Positions 18,383 through 27,988 of a stretch of DNA of 64,000 bases are shown piece after piece. Under the pieces are notes generated by a model, which saw nothing but the letters and a program-made list of their open reading frames with translations, searched no databases and had not been told where the DNA came from. Where the stretch lies: NCBI RefSeq assembly GCF_002220775.1, contig NZ_CP019685.1, positions 310,001 through 374,000 on the forward strand. The letters run 5' to 3'. Each line of letters begins with the position of its first letter. Position 1 is the first letter of the stretch. The position numbers were made by a program, and so were the translations under genes. This DNA is from Campylobacter sputorum (GTDB lineage Bacteria > Campylobacterota > Campylobacteria > Campylobacterales > Campylobacteraceae).

Positions 18383-21300
18383 ATGAGCAAATTTACACAT
18401 TTACATTTACATACAGAATATTCACTTCTTGATGGTGCTAATAAGATAAAAGAGCTTGCTTCTACGCTAAAAGAACAAGGGATAGGGGCTTGTGCAATAA
18501 CAGATCATGGAAATATGTTTGGTGCGATTGATTTTTATAAAACAATGAAAGCTAACGGCATAAAGCCACTTATAGGCATGGAAGCTTATGTGCATAATGG
18601 TGATGATATAGAAGATAAAAGTACAAAACAGAGATTTCACCTCATTTTAATAGCTAAAAATGAAACAGGCTATAAAAATCTTATGTATTTAAGCTCTATG
18701 GCTTATATAAAAGGTTTTTATTATTATCCTAGAATAAACAAAAAAGTTTTAAGAGAGCATAGCGATGGGCTTATTTGCTCTTCAGCATGTTTAGCAGGTG
18801 AAGTAAACTGGCATTTAAATTTAAGTGAGAGAAATACAAAATATGGTGCAAAAGGTTATGAGAGAGCAAAAGAGGTTGCACTTGAGTATAAAGATATATT
18901 TGGAGATGATTTTTATCTTGAAATTATGCGTCATGGCATCAATGAACAAAGAGCAATTGATGATCAAATTTTACAAATTTCAAAAGAAACTGGCATAAAA
19001 GTTATAGCAACAAATGATGCTCACTATACATTGAAACAAAGAGCTGAAGCTCATGAGGTATTTATGTGTATAGCTATGAAAAAAACATTAAATGACAAAG
19101 ATAGATTAAGACATAGTGTGCATGAGTTTTATGTAAAAACAGATGAGCAGATGAGGGAAATTTTTGCAGATATTCCAGAAGTTATAGAAAATACAGCCGA
19201 AATTGTAGATAAGTGCAATTTAGAGCTTCATCTAGGTGATCCAACTCCGCCAAATTTTAAATTTACAACACAATATGCAAAAGAGATGGATATAACTTTA
19301 CCAGAACCTGATAATAAATATAGCTTTGCAAATGATGCACTTTTTTTTGAGATAATTTCAAAAAGAGGATTAGAAGAAAGACTTAAATTTATTCCACAAG
19401 ATCAACACAAGTTATATAAAGATAGATTGGATCATGAAATAGCCATCATAGATAAGATGAAATTTCCTGGTTATATGCTTATAGTTTGGGATTTTATAAG
19501 AGAGGCAAAAGATAGAGGTGTGCCAGTTGGTCCTGGTAGAGGATCTGCTGCTGGTTCACTTGTAGCTTATAGCCTTAAGATAACTGACATTGATCCTTTA
19601 CCATACAATCTACTTTTTGAGCGTTTTTTAAATCCTGATCGTATAAGTATGCCAGATATAGATGTGGATTTTTGTCAAGATAGAAGAGGTGAGATAATTG
19701 ACTATGTAATACAAAAGTATGGTTGTTATAATGTTGCACAAGTTGCAACTTTTGGTAAGTTGCTTGCAAAAGGTGTTATTAGAGATGTTGCAAGGGTTTG
19801 CGATATGCCTTATAAAGAAGCTGATGAGATGGCAAAACTTATACCAGATGAGCTTAAAATAACTCTTAGTGGATATCTTGGAAAAGATGGTAAAATGGTC
19901 GATGGTGCCTTGCAAAAAGAACCAAAGATAACAGAGCTCATTTCAAGTAATCCTTTGGCAAATCAAATTTGGAGATTTGCAAATGATTTAGAAGGACTAA
20001 ACAGAAATGCAGGAATGCACGCAGCAGGCGTTGTGATAAGCAATGAGCCTCTTTGGAATAAAACCCCTCTTTTTAAACAATCAAATGGAGAAGATGGGCA
20101 TTATGTAACACAATATACAAAAGATTATTTGGAAGATGTAGATTTAATCAAATTTGACTTTCTTGGCTTAAAAACACTTACTGTTATTAATAATGCTTTA
20201 ATGCTTATAAAAAGAAGATATGATAAAGATATACTTTGGGAAGAGATAGATTTTAATGAAAAAGATACATATAAGCTTATACAAAGTGGAAAAACTCTTG
20301 GTGTATTTCAGATAGAAAGTGGCGGTATGCAAGAGCTTGGCATAAGGCTAAAACCAGACTGCTTTGAAGATATTATCGCTATGATTGCTTTGTATCGTCC
20401 AGGACCGATGGATCTTATACCTGATTTTATAGATAGAAAACATGGAAAAGCAAAAGTTGAGTATCTTATAGATGATATAAAAGAGATTTTAGAGCCGACT
20501 TATGGGATTATCGTATATCAAGAACAAGTTATGCAAATTGTTCAAAAAATAGGTGGTTTTAGCCTTGGCGAAGCAGATTTGGTTCGCCGTGCAATGGGTA
20601 AAAAAGAAGAGAAAAAACTTGCCGCTATGAAAGAAAAGTATTTAGATGGTGCAAAAAGACTAGGTTATGATGTCTCAAAAGCTGATGAGCTTTTTGAACT
20701 TATTATGAAATTTGCCTCTTATGGTTTTAACAAATCGCATGCTGCGGCGTATTCTTTGATTACTTTTCAAACAGCTTATCTAAAAGCTCATTATCCAGCA
20801 GAATTTATGGCTGCACTTTTAACAAGTGAAGAGAATAATGCTGATAAATTATCAAGATATATGGATGAGATAAAACGCCTTGATATAGAACTTTTACCGC
20901 CTAGTATAAATATGTCCATAAGGGAATTTAGTGTTGTAAAGGATGGAAAATCAATCATTTATGGTCTTGGTGCTATCAAAGGTGTTGGTCTTGGTGCTAT
21001 AGAAAATATAATAGAACAACGAGGAGATGGTTTTAAAGATATTGATGATTTTGTTTCAAAAGTTGATAGCTTTAAAGTAAATAAAAAAGTTATAGAATCT
21101 TTAATAAAATCAGGAGCCATGAGCGCACTTGGATTAACTAGAATGTGCTTACTAAGAAATGTTGAAAATATTTTAGAAGCATGCAAAAGCTCTGATAGTA
21201 TAAAGAAAAACGCCAAAGAATCGCTTTTTGGAGAAGATGAGAGTATGAGTGTTGTTAGGGTTGATCTTTTAAAAACCGATGAAGAGCTCCCTCTTATGGA

Positions 21301-21967
21301 AATTTTAGGTTATGAGCTTGAAACTCTTGGAATTTACCTTTCTGGTCATCCACTTAAAGAGTATGAAGAGAAGATAAGAGTCTTAAAAGATATAACATTT
21401 AGCAACTCTTTTGGCGATATTAACGGCTCAAGAGATATAAAAATTGTTGCAAAAATAGAAGATATTGAAACCAAAATTACCAAAAAAGGTAATAAAATGG
21501 GCATAATAAAACTTTTAGATCTTTATGGAACTTTTTCTATGAGTGTTTTTGAAAAATCACTTGATTTGTTTTTAAATTTAAGTAGTGAAGATAAACAAAA
21601 ACCATTTATATTTGCTATAAATTTGACAAATGAAAATTCTCAAATAAATGCAAGATTTTTAAGTATGGCAAATTTAGATGAGGCTGAAAATTTTGTTTTT
21701 ACTCCAAGAAAAAATAGAAATTTTTATCAAAAACCGCAAAAAAATGAAACACAAAAAGTTTATGAAAATTTAGAAGTGTCTATAGATATCCAAAATTTAA
21801 ATCAAGAAATCATAAATAAAATTTACTCAAGAGCCCATTTTGAACATAAAAATGGTGGAGATAAAAAATTAACTCTTATCGTACAAACTAAAAGCCAACA
21901 TTTTATATATAAAACTGATTTTTTAGTTACTGATGGCTTTGAAGAAAATATCCATAATATCGCATAA
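18383..21967 (+). CDS. dnaE: DNA polymerase III alpha subunit
   Basis: Replicative polymerase, 1194 residues. N-terminal PHP domain (HLHTEYSLLDG at about 8-18), then the C-family palm with PGRGSAAGSL and the catalytic aspartates in PDIDVDF (about 422-428), YRPGPMDLIPDFI, then a helix-hairpin-helix and OB region with ETLGIYLSGHPL. It stands alone with its own upstream AT-rich promoter region and has a 12-base gap to the sirtuin gene, so the two are probably cotranscribed. Confidence 0.97.
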   Translation: MSKFTHLHLHTEYSLLDGANKIKELASTLKEQGIGACAITDHGNMFGAIDFYKTMKANGIKPLIGMEAYVHNGDDIEDKSTKQRFHLILIAKNETGYKNLMYLSSMAYIKGFYYYPRINKKVLREHSDGLICSSACLAGEVNWHLNLSERNTKYGAKGYERAKEVALEYKDIFGDDFYLEIMRHGINEQRAIDDQILQISKETGIKVIATNDAHYTLKQRAEAHEVFMCIAMKKTLNDKDRLRHSVHEFYVKTDEQMREIFADIPEVIENTAEIVDKCNLELHLGDPTPPNFKFTTQYAKEMDITLPEPDNKYSFANDALFFEIISKRGLEERLKFIPQDQHKLYKDRLDHEIAIIDKMKFPGYMLIVWDFIREAKDRGVPVGPGRGSAAGSLVAYSLKITDIDPLPYNLLFERFLNPDRISMPDIDVDFCQDRRGEIIDYVIQKYGCYNVAQVATFGKLLAKGVIRDVARVCDMPYKEADEMAKLIPDELKITLSGYLGKDGKMVDGALQKEPKITELISSNPLANQIWRFANDLEGLNRNAGMHAAGVVISNEPLWNKTPLFKQSNGEDGHYVTQYTKDYLEDVDLIKFDFLGLKTLTVINNALMLIKRRYDKDILWEEIDFNEKDTYKLIQSGKTLGVFQIESGGMQELGIRLKPDCFEDIIAMIALYRPGPMDLIPDFIDRKHGKAKVEYLIDDIKEILEPTYGIIVYQEQVMQIVQKIGGFSLGEADLVRRAMGKKEEKKLAAMKEKYLDGAKRLGYDVSKADELFELIMKFASYGFNKSHAAAYSLITFQTAYLKAHYPAEFMAALLTSEENNADKLSRYMDEIKRLDIELLPPSINMSIREFSVVKDGKSIIYGLGAIKGVGLGAIENIIEQRGDGFKDIDDFVSKVDSFKVNKKVIESLIKSGAMSALGLTRMCLLRNVENILEACKSSDSIKKNAKESLFGEDESMSVVRVDLLKTDEELPLMEILGYELETLGIYLSGHPLKEYEEKIRVLKDITFSNSFGDINGSRDIKIVAKIEDIETKITKKGNKMGIIKLLDLYGTFSMSVFEKSLDLFLNLSSEDKQKPFIFAINLTNENSQINARFLSMANLDEAENFVFTPRKNRNFYQKPQKNETQKVYENLEVSIDIQNLNQEIINKIYSRAHFEHKNGGDKKLTLIVQTKSQHFIYKTDFLVTDGFEENIHNIA

Positions 21968-21978
21968 AAGGAGTTAGT

Positions 21979-22668
21979 ATGAATGAAGTTTTGATACTAA
22001 GTGGTGCTGGACTTAGTGCAGATAGTGGATTAAAAACTTTTCGTGATAATGGCGGTCTTTGGGAAGAATATGATGTTATGGAAGTTTGTTCTGTCAGTGG
22101 GTTTGCAAAGGATAGAAAAAAAGTACTTGATTTTTATGATAAAAGAAGAGTCCAACTTAAAGATGTAAAGCCAAATGAAGCACATTTTAATATAGCTAGA
22201 TTAAAATCAAAATTTAAAGATAAAATTTCTGTTTTAACGCAAAATGTTGATGATTTATTAGAAAGAGCAGGGTGTGAGGATGTGATTCATTTACACGGCG
22301 AGTTAACAAAACTTAGGTGTGAAAGGTGTGGCGAAATATTTGATATAGGGTATGATGGAATGAATGGCAAAAAATGTCCAAAATGTGGGAGCGAATTTTT
22401 GCGTCATCATGTAGTAATGTTTGGAGAAATGGCACCTTTTTATGAAATTTTGTTTCAAAGACTTAATGAGATGAAACTTTTTGTTTGTATAGGTTCAAGT
22501 GGAGAGGTTTTAGATGTCGCAAGTTATGCTAGGATTGCTAAATTTAGTATCTTAAATAATTTATCGCCTTCTAAAATAGATAAAAATTTTGATAAAGTTT
22601 ATAACGAAACAGCAGTTAGTGCAGCCTCTAAAATTTATAAAGATATAGAAGAATTTTTAAGTAATTAA
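21979..22668 (+). CDS. cobB: Sirtuin NAD-dependent protein deacylase
   Basis: Removes acyl groups from lysines using NAD. 229 residues. GAGLSADSG and the FRDNGGLWE loop bind NAD, TQNVD and catalytic His106 in HLHGEL follow, and zinc cysteines are 114, 117, 133 and 136. Y53 and R56 in FYDKRR match the Tyr-x-x-Arg pair of class III sirtuins, implying activity on succinyl or malonyl lysine as well as acetyl (family inference). AAAGGAG precedes the ATG. There is no partner suggesting a Sir2 defence role. Confidence 0.93.
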   Translation: MNEVLILSGAGLSADSGLKTFRDNGGLWEEYDVMEVCSVSGFAKDRKKVLDFYDKRRVQLKDVKPNEAHFNIARLKSKFKDKISVLTQNVDDLLERAGCEDVIHLHGELTKLRCERCGEIFDIGYDGMNGKKCPKCGSEFLRHHVVMFGEMAPFYEILFQRLNEMKLFVCIGSSGEVLDVASYARIAKFSILNNLSPSKIDKNFDKVYNETAVSAASKIYKDIEEFLSN

Positions 22669-22674
22669 ACACAC

Positions 22675-22701
22675 AATCTAAGCCTATTAAAGGCTTAGAT
22701 T
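22675..22701. terminator. Bidirectional terminator between cobB and dsbI
   Basis: Perfect 11-bp inverted repeat, 22675-22685 with 22691-22701 around ATTAA, between convergent genes. The right arm overlaps the dsbI stop. Confidence 0.65.
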
Positions 22702-24210
22702 ACTCTAGTGTAAATAGTATGTTTTTACCATCTTGGTAAGATAATATATTAAATTTACCATCTTTTAATACTATGCTTCTTGCATTTGTAATTTCGCTTG
22801 GATAAGACAAAGTTTTTTCTATCTTTTCGCTTTTTGGATCAATTGATATTATCACATTATGATTTTTACTAAGTGCATAAATTTTATCATTATCATATAT
22901 CATAGAAGTTATATAAAGATCTCCTAAACTCGCATTGTCTTTTAAATTTACATCTGGTGTGAATTCTGCTGATAAAGTCATATTATCTATCAAAATTTTA
23001 GATATAACAAAAGTTTTTTTATCTTTATTATTTGGAACTGTTGCTATATAAATATATTTTCCATCATTTGTCATACTAGCAATATGATTTAGTTTTGCCC
23101 TTACTGTGCTAATTCTACCTCTGCCAAGATCTTTTTTATTTGTTTCAAATTTATCTCTACCTTTTATGAAATCGGCATAACCAGCTACTTCATCTGCATT
23201 GTCATTTTTAGCAAATTTTAAAAAAGTTTTGTTTGAACCCATTAATATAAATTTATTTTCGCTAAGTGCATTAACCGATATTATAGGATCTATGGTTGCG
23301 GAAAAATAAGGATCTATCTCTAGTTCATTTGTAATATAAAATTTGTATCCATAAAATAAACATTCCATTTTGAACTTGCTATAAACTCGCTATTTGCAAA
23401 CTCAAGAGAATTTATGGGTTTTGATAAATTTATATCTTGTCTTGAAGATATTTTTAAATCTTCATCTATGTTTAAAGGAGCTTTTGATGAATCGTTATCG
23501 AAGCTAATCCCTAGTTTTGTAGCCGGAGCAAAAGCATAATCCGGAGCTTTTACATCTCTTTTGCCTAAAAATGATATTGTTTTAAAGTTATTATCATTTC
23601 CTGTTTTATCCCAAATGATATATTTTTTATCTAAAGTAAATCTAACTGGATCTCCTTGACCAGAATACGGCGGTATGCCAGTACTAACAAAAGCTTGAAA
23701 AACATTTGATGCTATAATAAAAGCTGATATTATAAATGCACCCATAGAAAGCTTGCTTAAATTTCTATATTTGTCTTCTCCTATTTCTTTTGCAAAATAG
23801 CTAAATTTAGGTGCAAATAAAAATATAATACCAAGTATTATGATAACAGCCCAAAATACAACTTCAGCCCAAAAATAAGTATGTATACCAAATACAGCTA
23901 ATCCAAAACCTTGATCAAGATCTCTGTGTGCGTGGTTTCCAAAATGTGCAAATGATTGCCAAAGTCCAAATGCTGTAACTATAAGAAGCATTGCTAAATA
24001 TTTTGGTTTTAAGCCATATCTTACTATAAAAAGTGCAAGCACTCCTATAAATATCATCGCTTCTCGTTGTCCCCAGCACAATGTGCGCGGACTATCTTTT
24101 AACACATATCCAAAATACAAATTTGCTATGCCAACTGGCAAAAGTATAATTAAAAATCCAGCTAAACACATCAAAGCATAAAATAATTTTACTTTCTTTA
24201 TCTCGTTCAT
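22700..24210 (-). pseudogene. dsbI: DsbI-family membrane protein, split by one frameshift
   Basis: Two overlapping frames (24210-23320 and 23368-22700) together give about 504 residues, near the length of C. jejuni DsbI. The first has five hydrophobic spans of the DsbB type with TLCWGQR, NHAHRD and GQGDPVRF. The second is a soluble, probably periplasmic beta-propeller-like domain. Adding one base to the four-base run at 23338-23341 would give a continuous MDTNFYITNELEID. Only one loop cysteine (Cys45) is visible, so classical DsbB chemistry is doubtful. dba lies directly upstream. It could be a real mutation, an on/off variant or a base-calling error. Confidence 0.8.
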
Positions 24211-24219
24211 CTCTTTCCT

Positions 24220-24387
24220 TTATAAATTCATTATTGTTAGTAGTGCTGATGATTTATGTCCTATATAAAGATAAATCATAAACAACCAAGAAAAAGCAAC
24301 TATGCCAAATGCTATATTTTCCATCTTTGGTTTTACTATAATAACTATTAAAGCTATTAAAACTAAAAGCAGCTGTAAAAATTCCAT
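24220..24387 (-). CDS. dba: Small inner-membrane protein Dba
   Basis: 55 residues, almost wholly hydrophobic (MEFLQLLLVLIALIV at the start, then GIVAFSWLFMIYLYIG), so two membrane spans. It lies nine bases upstream of dsbI on the same strand, the dba-dsbI arrangement of C. jejuni Cj0018c-Cj0017c, where dba mRNA is needed for dsbI translation. AAAGGAG precedes the ATG. The call rests mostly on size, topology and position. Confidence 0.75.
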   Translation of the reverse strand: MEFLQLLLVLIALIVIIVKPKMENIAFGIVAFSWLFMIYLYIGHKSSALLTIMNL

Positions 24388-24495
24388 TATTACTCCTTTA
24401 AATTTTTTAAAATCGTCATATTAATATAATAAAACTTAAATATAAATATTAATAGGAAATTTTTAATTTTAAGTTTTATTTAACAAAATATCTAA

Positions 24496-24523
24496 ATCGT
24501 TATATACTATAATATATAATTAA
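24496..24523. promoter_or_regulatory. Candidate ModE operator over the mod promoter
   Basis: ATCGTTATATA, six bases, then TATATAATTAA. The left half fits the ModE (Mo-box) half-site and the right half matches its complement at 8 of 11 positions. TATAAT boxes at 24508-24513 and 24515-24520 lie inside it, so bound ModE-molybdate would block the promoter. It lies between dba (minus) and modE (plus). Confidence 0.6.
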
Positions 24524-24559
24524 GAAAAAAATCATTATAATTCCACCAAAAGGAAAAAA

Positions 24560-25342
24560 ATGGAATTGGTTTCAAATTTTATTATTAAATCTGGAAGTAG
24601 TGATTTTGTGTTACAAAAACGCATAAATCTTTTAAAAGAAATAGATAAAACCGGATCTATTTTACAAGCTGCCAAAAATATACCAATGAGTTATAAAGCA
24701 GCTTGGGATACTATTGATTTGATGAATAACTTATCAGAAAAACCACTTATAGAGCGTAAATCTGGTGGAAAAAATGGTGGAGGAAGTTTTTTGAGTGAAT
24801 ATGGAAAAACACTCATAAAAACATATGAAAATATAGTAGATATTCAAAAAAGATTTTTAAAACAAATTTCTAAAAATGTTGATTTTGATAGTGGAAAAAT
24901 AATAAATTTAGAAAGATTAACAATGCAAATAAGTGCTAGAAATGTTTTTGGCGGTAAAGTTGAAAGCATAAAAAATGGTAATATAAACTCAGATGTGTTA
25001 GTTTGTTTAAATGGCGGAGCAAAGATTTCTTCAACCATAACAACTACTTCTGCTCAAAATCTTGGGCTTGAGGTTAACAAAGATGTCAAAGTTATAATAA
25101 AATCAAGTTCAGTTATGATAGCAAATAGCAAAGATATCACAATAAGTGCTAGAAACATCATCAAAGGAAAGATTATAAATGTTATAAAAGATGACATAAG
25201 CTCAGAAATTCAGCTTGATATAGGCGGTGGGCAAATTTTAACAGCTATTATCACTCAAAACTCAGCTCAAAAACTTGAGCTAATAGAAGGAAAACTGGTT
25301 TATGGTGTGATAAAATCAAGTGAAGTTATGATAGGATTATGA
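24560..25342 (+). CDS. modE: Molybdate-responsive transcription regulator ModE
   Basis: 260 residues. The N-terminal LysR-like winged helix (about 1-105) shows GSILQAAKNIPMSYKAAWD and a GGKNGGGSFLSEYG wing. Two Mop/TOBE domains follow (about 117-187 and 190-260), each starting ISARN and bearing the molybdate-binding SSxVMI pattern. Known ModE dimers bind two or more molybdates and repress modABC. It heads the transport operon and a Mo-box-like palindrome covers its promoter, so autorepression is likely. Confidence 0.93.
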   Translation: MELVSNFIIKSGSSDFVLQKRINLLKEIDKTGSILQAAKNIPMSYKAAWDTIDLMNNLSEKPLIERKSGGKNGGGSFLSEYGKTLIKTYENIVDIQKRFLKQISKNVDFDSGKIINLERLTMQISARNVFGGKVESIKNGNINSDVLVCLNGGAKISSTITTTSAQNLGLEVNKDVKVIIKSSSVMIANSKDITISARNIIKGKIINVIKDDISSEIQLDIGGGQILTAIITQNSAQKLELIEGKLVYGVIKSSEVMIGL

Positions 25343-25351
25343 GGAGAAAAA

Positions 25352-26086
25352 ATGAAAAGATTGTTTTTGCTAATTTTAGTTAGCGCTTGTTTGCTAAATG
25401 CTGCAAGCATAAGAGTGGCTGCTGCTGCAAATATAGGCTATGTTTTTGAAGAACTTAAAAAAGAATTTCTAAAAACTAGACCAAATGATAAAGTTGAGGT
25501 TACGCTTGGAAGCAGTGGAAAACTTAATGCACAAATTAAAGCAGGAGCGAATTATGCGATTTTTATGGCAGCAAATATGGATTTTGCTGATGACTTATAT
25601 AAAAATGGGTTTAGTAAAAATGCCCCTGAAATTTATACTCGTGGTGTTTTGATGATGTTTAGCAAAGAAAAAAGAGATATGGATAAAGGTTTAGAACTTT
25701 TAAAGGATGATAAAATTCATAAAATTGCTGTTGCAAATACAAAAACAGCACCATATGGCATAGCGTCTCTTGAAGCTTTTAAAAAAAGTGGAGTTTATGA
25801 GAGCATAAAAGATAAAATAGTTCAAGCAGATAGTATTTCTGGAGTTTTACCTTATGCATTAACTGCAGCTGAGATAGGATTTATACCAAAATCTGGACTT
25901 GCTGGAAAAGATGAATATAAAAAGGGTGAGAACTTTATGGAAGTTGATAGATCACTTTATACTCCTATTGATCAAGCTATGGTGTTGATAAAGGCATATG
26001 AAAACAACACTTTGGCACAAGATTTTTATAAATTTATAAAAAGCGATGTCGCTAAATCCATATTTGCAAAACATGGATACGAATAA
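25352..26086 (+). CDS. modA: Molybdate ABC transporter, periplasmic binding protein
   Basis: 244 residues with a signal peptide (about 1-18, MKRLFLLILVSACLLNA) and the ModA fold: AAAANIGYVFEEL, TLGSSGKLNAQI, FMAANMDFAD and AVANTKTAPYG. It binds molybdate, perhaps also tungstate, in the periplasm and delivers it to ModB. GAGGAG precedes the ATG, nine bases after modE. The 3' end overlaps the Mop gene. Confidence 0.95.
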   Translation: MKRLFLLILVSACLLNAASIRVAAAANIGYVFEELKKEFLKTRPNDKVEVTLGSSGKLNAQIKAGANYAIFMAANMDFADDLYKNGFSKNAPEIYTRGVLMMFSKEKRDMDKGLELLKDDKIHKIAVANTKTAPYGIASLEAFKKSGVYESIKDKIVQADSISGVLPYALTAAEIGFIPKSGLAGKDEYKKGENFMEVDRSLYTPIDQAMVLIKAYENNTLAQDFYKFIKSDVAKSIFAKHGYE

Positions 26087-26459
26087 GATTTATTCAAGAG
26101 TCGTTAGCATAAAGACTAATGGCTCTTTAAATTTAATAAATTTATCTAGTGATGTTGGTGATCTTGCGTTTGTTTCTTTGGATATTTTGTTATCTTTAAA
26201 TGATAAAGTAGTTGTTGGTTTTAAGTCATCAGCAGTTGCAATTTGCAAAACAAAAAGAGATGATTTAAGCTATTTAAATCAAATTGAAGTAGAGATTTCT
26301 AGTATAGAAAAAGGAGAAATTTTAACAAAAATAGTAGGTTGTAAAAATGGGATATTTATATCTTCATTGATAACTACAAATTCAACAAATAGACTAAATT
26401 TACAAGTTGGTGAAAATGTAGTATTTCTTATAAAATCAACTGATATGTTTTTAGTGTAA
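26073..26459 (+). CDS. Stand-alone Mop/TOBE molybdate-binding protein
   Basis: 128 residues from ATG 26073 (an in-frame ATG at 26046 would begin deep inside modA). Two TOBE-like halves resemble the ModE tail, with weak similarity per repeat (SSAVAI, LITTNSTNRLNLQVG, IKSTDMFLV). Molbindins of this kind store or buffer molybdate in the cytoplasm. It overlaps modA by 14 bases and is followed by modB. C. jejuni Cj0302c occupies the same place. Confidence 0.8.
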   Translation: MDTNKIYSRVVSIKTNGSLNLINLSSDVGDLAFVSLDILLSLNDKVVVGFKSSAVAICKTKRDDLSYLNQIEVEISSIEKGEILTKIVGCKNGIFISSLITTNSTNRLNLQVGENVVFLIKSTDMFLV

Positions 26460-26472
26460 AGTGAGGTGAAAT

Positions 26473-27135
26473 TTGATAAATTTTACACCATTTGTTGTAT
26501 CTTTTAAGTTAGCGTTTATTACGACTTTAGTGCTTTTTATACTTGTTTTACCAGTTGCTTATGCTCTTAGTGGCAGTAAAAGTAGATTAAAGCCTTTTAT
26601 AGAAAGTATAGCGGCTCTCCCGCTTGTTTTACCTCCAACTGTTATGGGTTTTTATTTGCTTTTTACATTTTCAAAAAATTCAACTATAGGTGGGTTTTTA
26701 TTTGAAAATTTTGGCATAGAACTTGTTTTTAGCTTTAGCGGACTTGTTTTTGCAAGTTGTATATACTCACTCCCATTTATGTTCCAACCTTTGTTATCAG
26801 GTTTTGAGAGTTTAAATAAAAATATTATAGAAGCTTCATATCTAAGCGGTAAAAGTAAGATTACAACCCTTTTTTTTATAGCCCTTCCAAATATAAAACC
26901 ATCTTTAATAACTGCTTTTGTTATAACATTTGCTCACACTGTTGGTGAGTTTGGTATAGTTTTAATGGTTGGCGGAAGCGTGGAAGGAAAGACAAAAGTT
27001 GCTAGTATAGCGATATATGAATTTTCTGAAATTATGGATTATAGCTCGGCTCATATTTATAGTGCTATCATGTTAATAATATCTTTTGTTGTCTTGCTTA
27101 GTGTGTATTTTTTTAACCAAAAGGCAAAATCATGA
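26473..27135 (+). CDS. modB: Molybdate ABC transporter permease
   Basis: 220 residues, five or six membrane spans. The EAA-type loop that contacts ModC is seen in EASYLSGKSKITTLFFIALPNIKPS, followed by HTVGEFGIVLMVGG, which is characteristic of ModB. The TTG start at 26473 follows GAGGTGA. The stop overlaps the modC start by four bases. Confidence 0.94.
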   Translation: MINFTPFVVSFKLAFITTLVLFILVLPVAYALSGSKSRLKPFIESIAALPLVLPPTVMGFYLLFTFSKNSTIGGFLFENFGIELVFSFSGLVFASCIYSLPFMFQPLLSGFESLNKNIIEASYLSGKSKITTLFFIALPNIKPSLITAFVITFAHTVGEFGIVLMVGGSVEGKTKVASIAIYEFSEIMDYSSAHIYSAIMLIISFVVLLSVYFFNQKAKS

Positions 27136-27971
27136 TAGAAATAGCTATAAAAAAACCTCTCTATCAAGATATATTTTTAGATGTAAATTTACAGATTCAA
27201 GATAAGACATTTTTAGCTATAAGTGGGGCTAGTGGAAGCGGTAAAACCACTTTTCTTAGATGTTTAGCTGGTCTTGAAAAGTGTAGTGGGATTATAAAAA
27301 TTAATGGAGAAATTTGGCAGGATGGAAAAACATTTTTAAAACCTCAAAATCGTAAAATAGGCTTTGTTTTTCAAGATTATGCTCTGTTTGAAAATTTAAG
27401 TGTAGAAAAAAATTTTCTTTTTGTTGAGAAAGATTATAAGTTGTGTGATAAGCTTCTTGATATGCTTGATTTAAAAAAACATAAAGATCGCCACCCATCT
27501 AAGTTGAGTGGCGGACAGAAGCAAAGAGTTGCACTTGGTAGAGCGATGATGAGAAAGCCTATACTTTTACTTCTTGATGAGCCTCTTTCTGCATTAGATC
27601 CTAGTTTGCGTCTTAAGCTTCAAGATGAAATTTTGAAAATCCACAATGAGTTTGGCACTACAACAATGCTAGTTAGCCATAGCCCAAGTGAAATTTACAA
27701 ATTAGCAACTTTTATAATAGAGATGAGTAATGGTCATATCATTAAAAACGGAACTCCAAAGGAAGTTCTATTAAAACAGAATGGAAGCCAGAAATTTTCA
27801 TTTATGGGAACTATTTTAGATATACAAAAAGTTGATGCTATATTTGTTGTTACTCTATCTATCGGACAACAAATTACTCAAGTTGCTATAGATAGCGATG
27901 AAGGGCTTAAGATCGGTGAAGATGTTAATATAAATACTAAAGCATTTAATCTAAATTTAAGCAAAATTTAA
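27132..27971 (+). CDS. modC: Molybdate ABC transporter ATPase
   Basis: 279 residues. Walker A GASGSGKTT, Q-loop VFQDYALF, signature LSGGQKQRVALGR, Walker B LLLLDEPLSALDP and switch His in LVSHSPSE are all intact. The last 50 or so residues form a short TOBE-like tail, shorter than in E. coli ModC. It overlaps modB, completing modA-mop-modB-modC. Confidence 0.94.
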   Translation: MIEIAIKKPLYQDIFLDVNLQIQDKTFLAISGASGSGKTTFLRCLAGLEKCSGIIKINGEIWQDGKTFLKPQNRKIGFVFQDYALFENLSVEKNFLFVEKDYKLCDKLLDMLDLKKHKDRHPSKLSGGQKQRVALGRAMMRKPILLLLDEPLSALDPSLRLKLQDEILKIHNEFGTTTMLVSHSPSEIYKLATFIIEMSNGHIIKNGTPKEVLLKQNGSQKFSFMGTILDIQKVDAIFVVTLSIGQQITQVAIDSDEGLKIGEDVNINTKAFNLNLSKI

Positions 27972-27988
27972 ATATTTAGGAGGAAAGC

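Noticed and set aside
21979-22668. Sirtuin gene as part of a Sir2-type antiphage system
   Set aside because: It has the short CobB layout with zinc cysteines, no fused domain and no Argonaute, HerA or TIR partner; dnaE is the neighbour.
26046-26072. Earlier ATG for the Mop protein
   Set aside because: Would put the start 41 bases inside modA without a ribosome site; the ATG at 26073 gives the family-like N-terminus.
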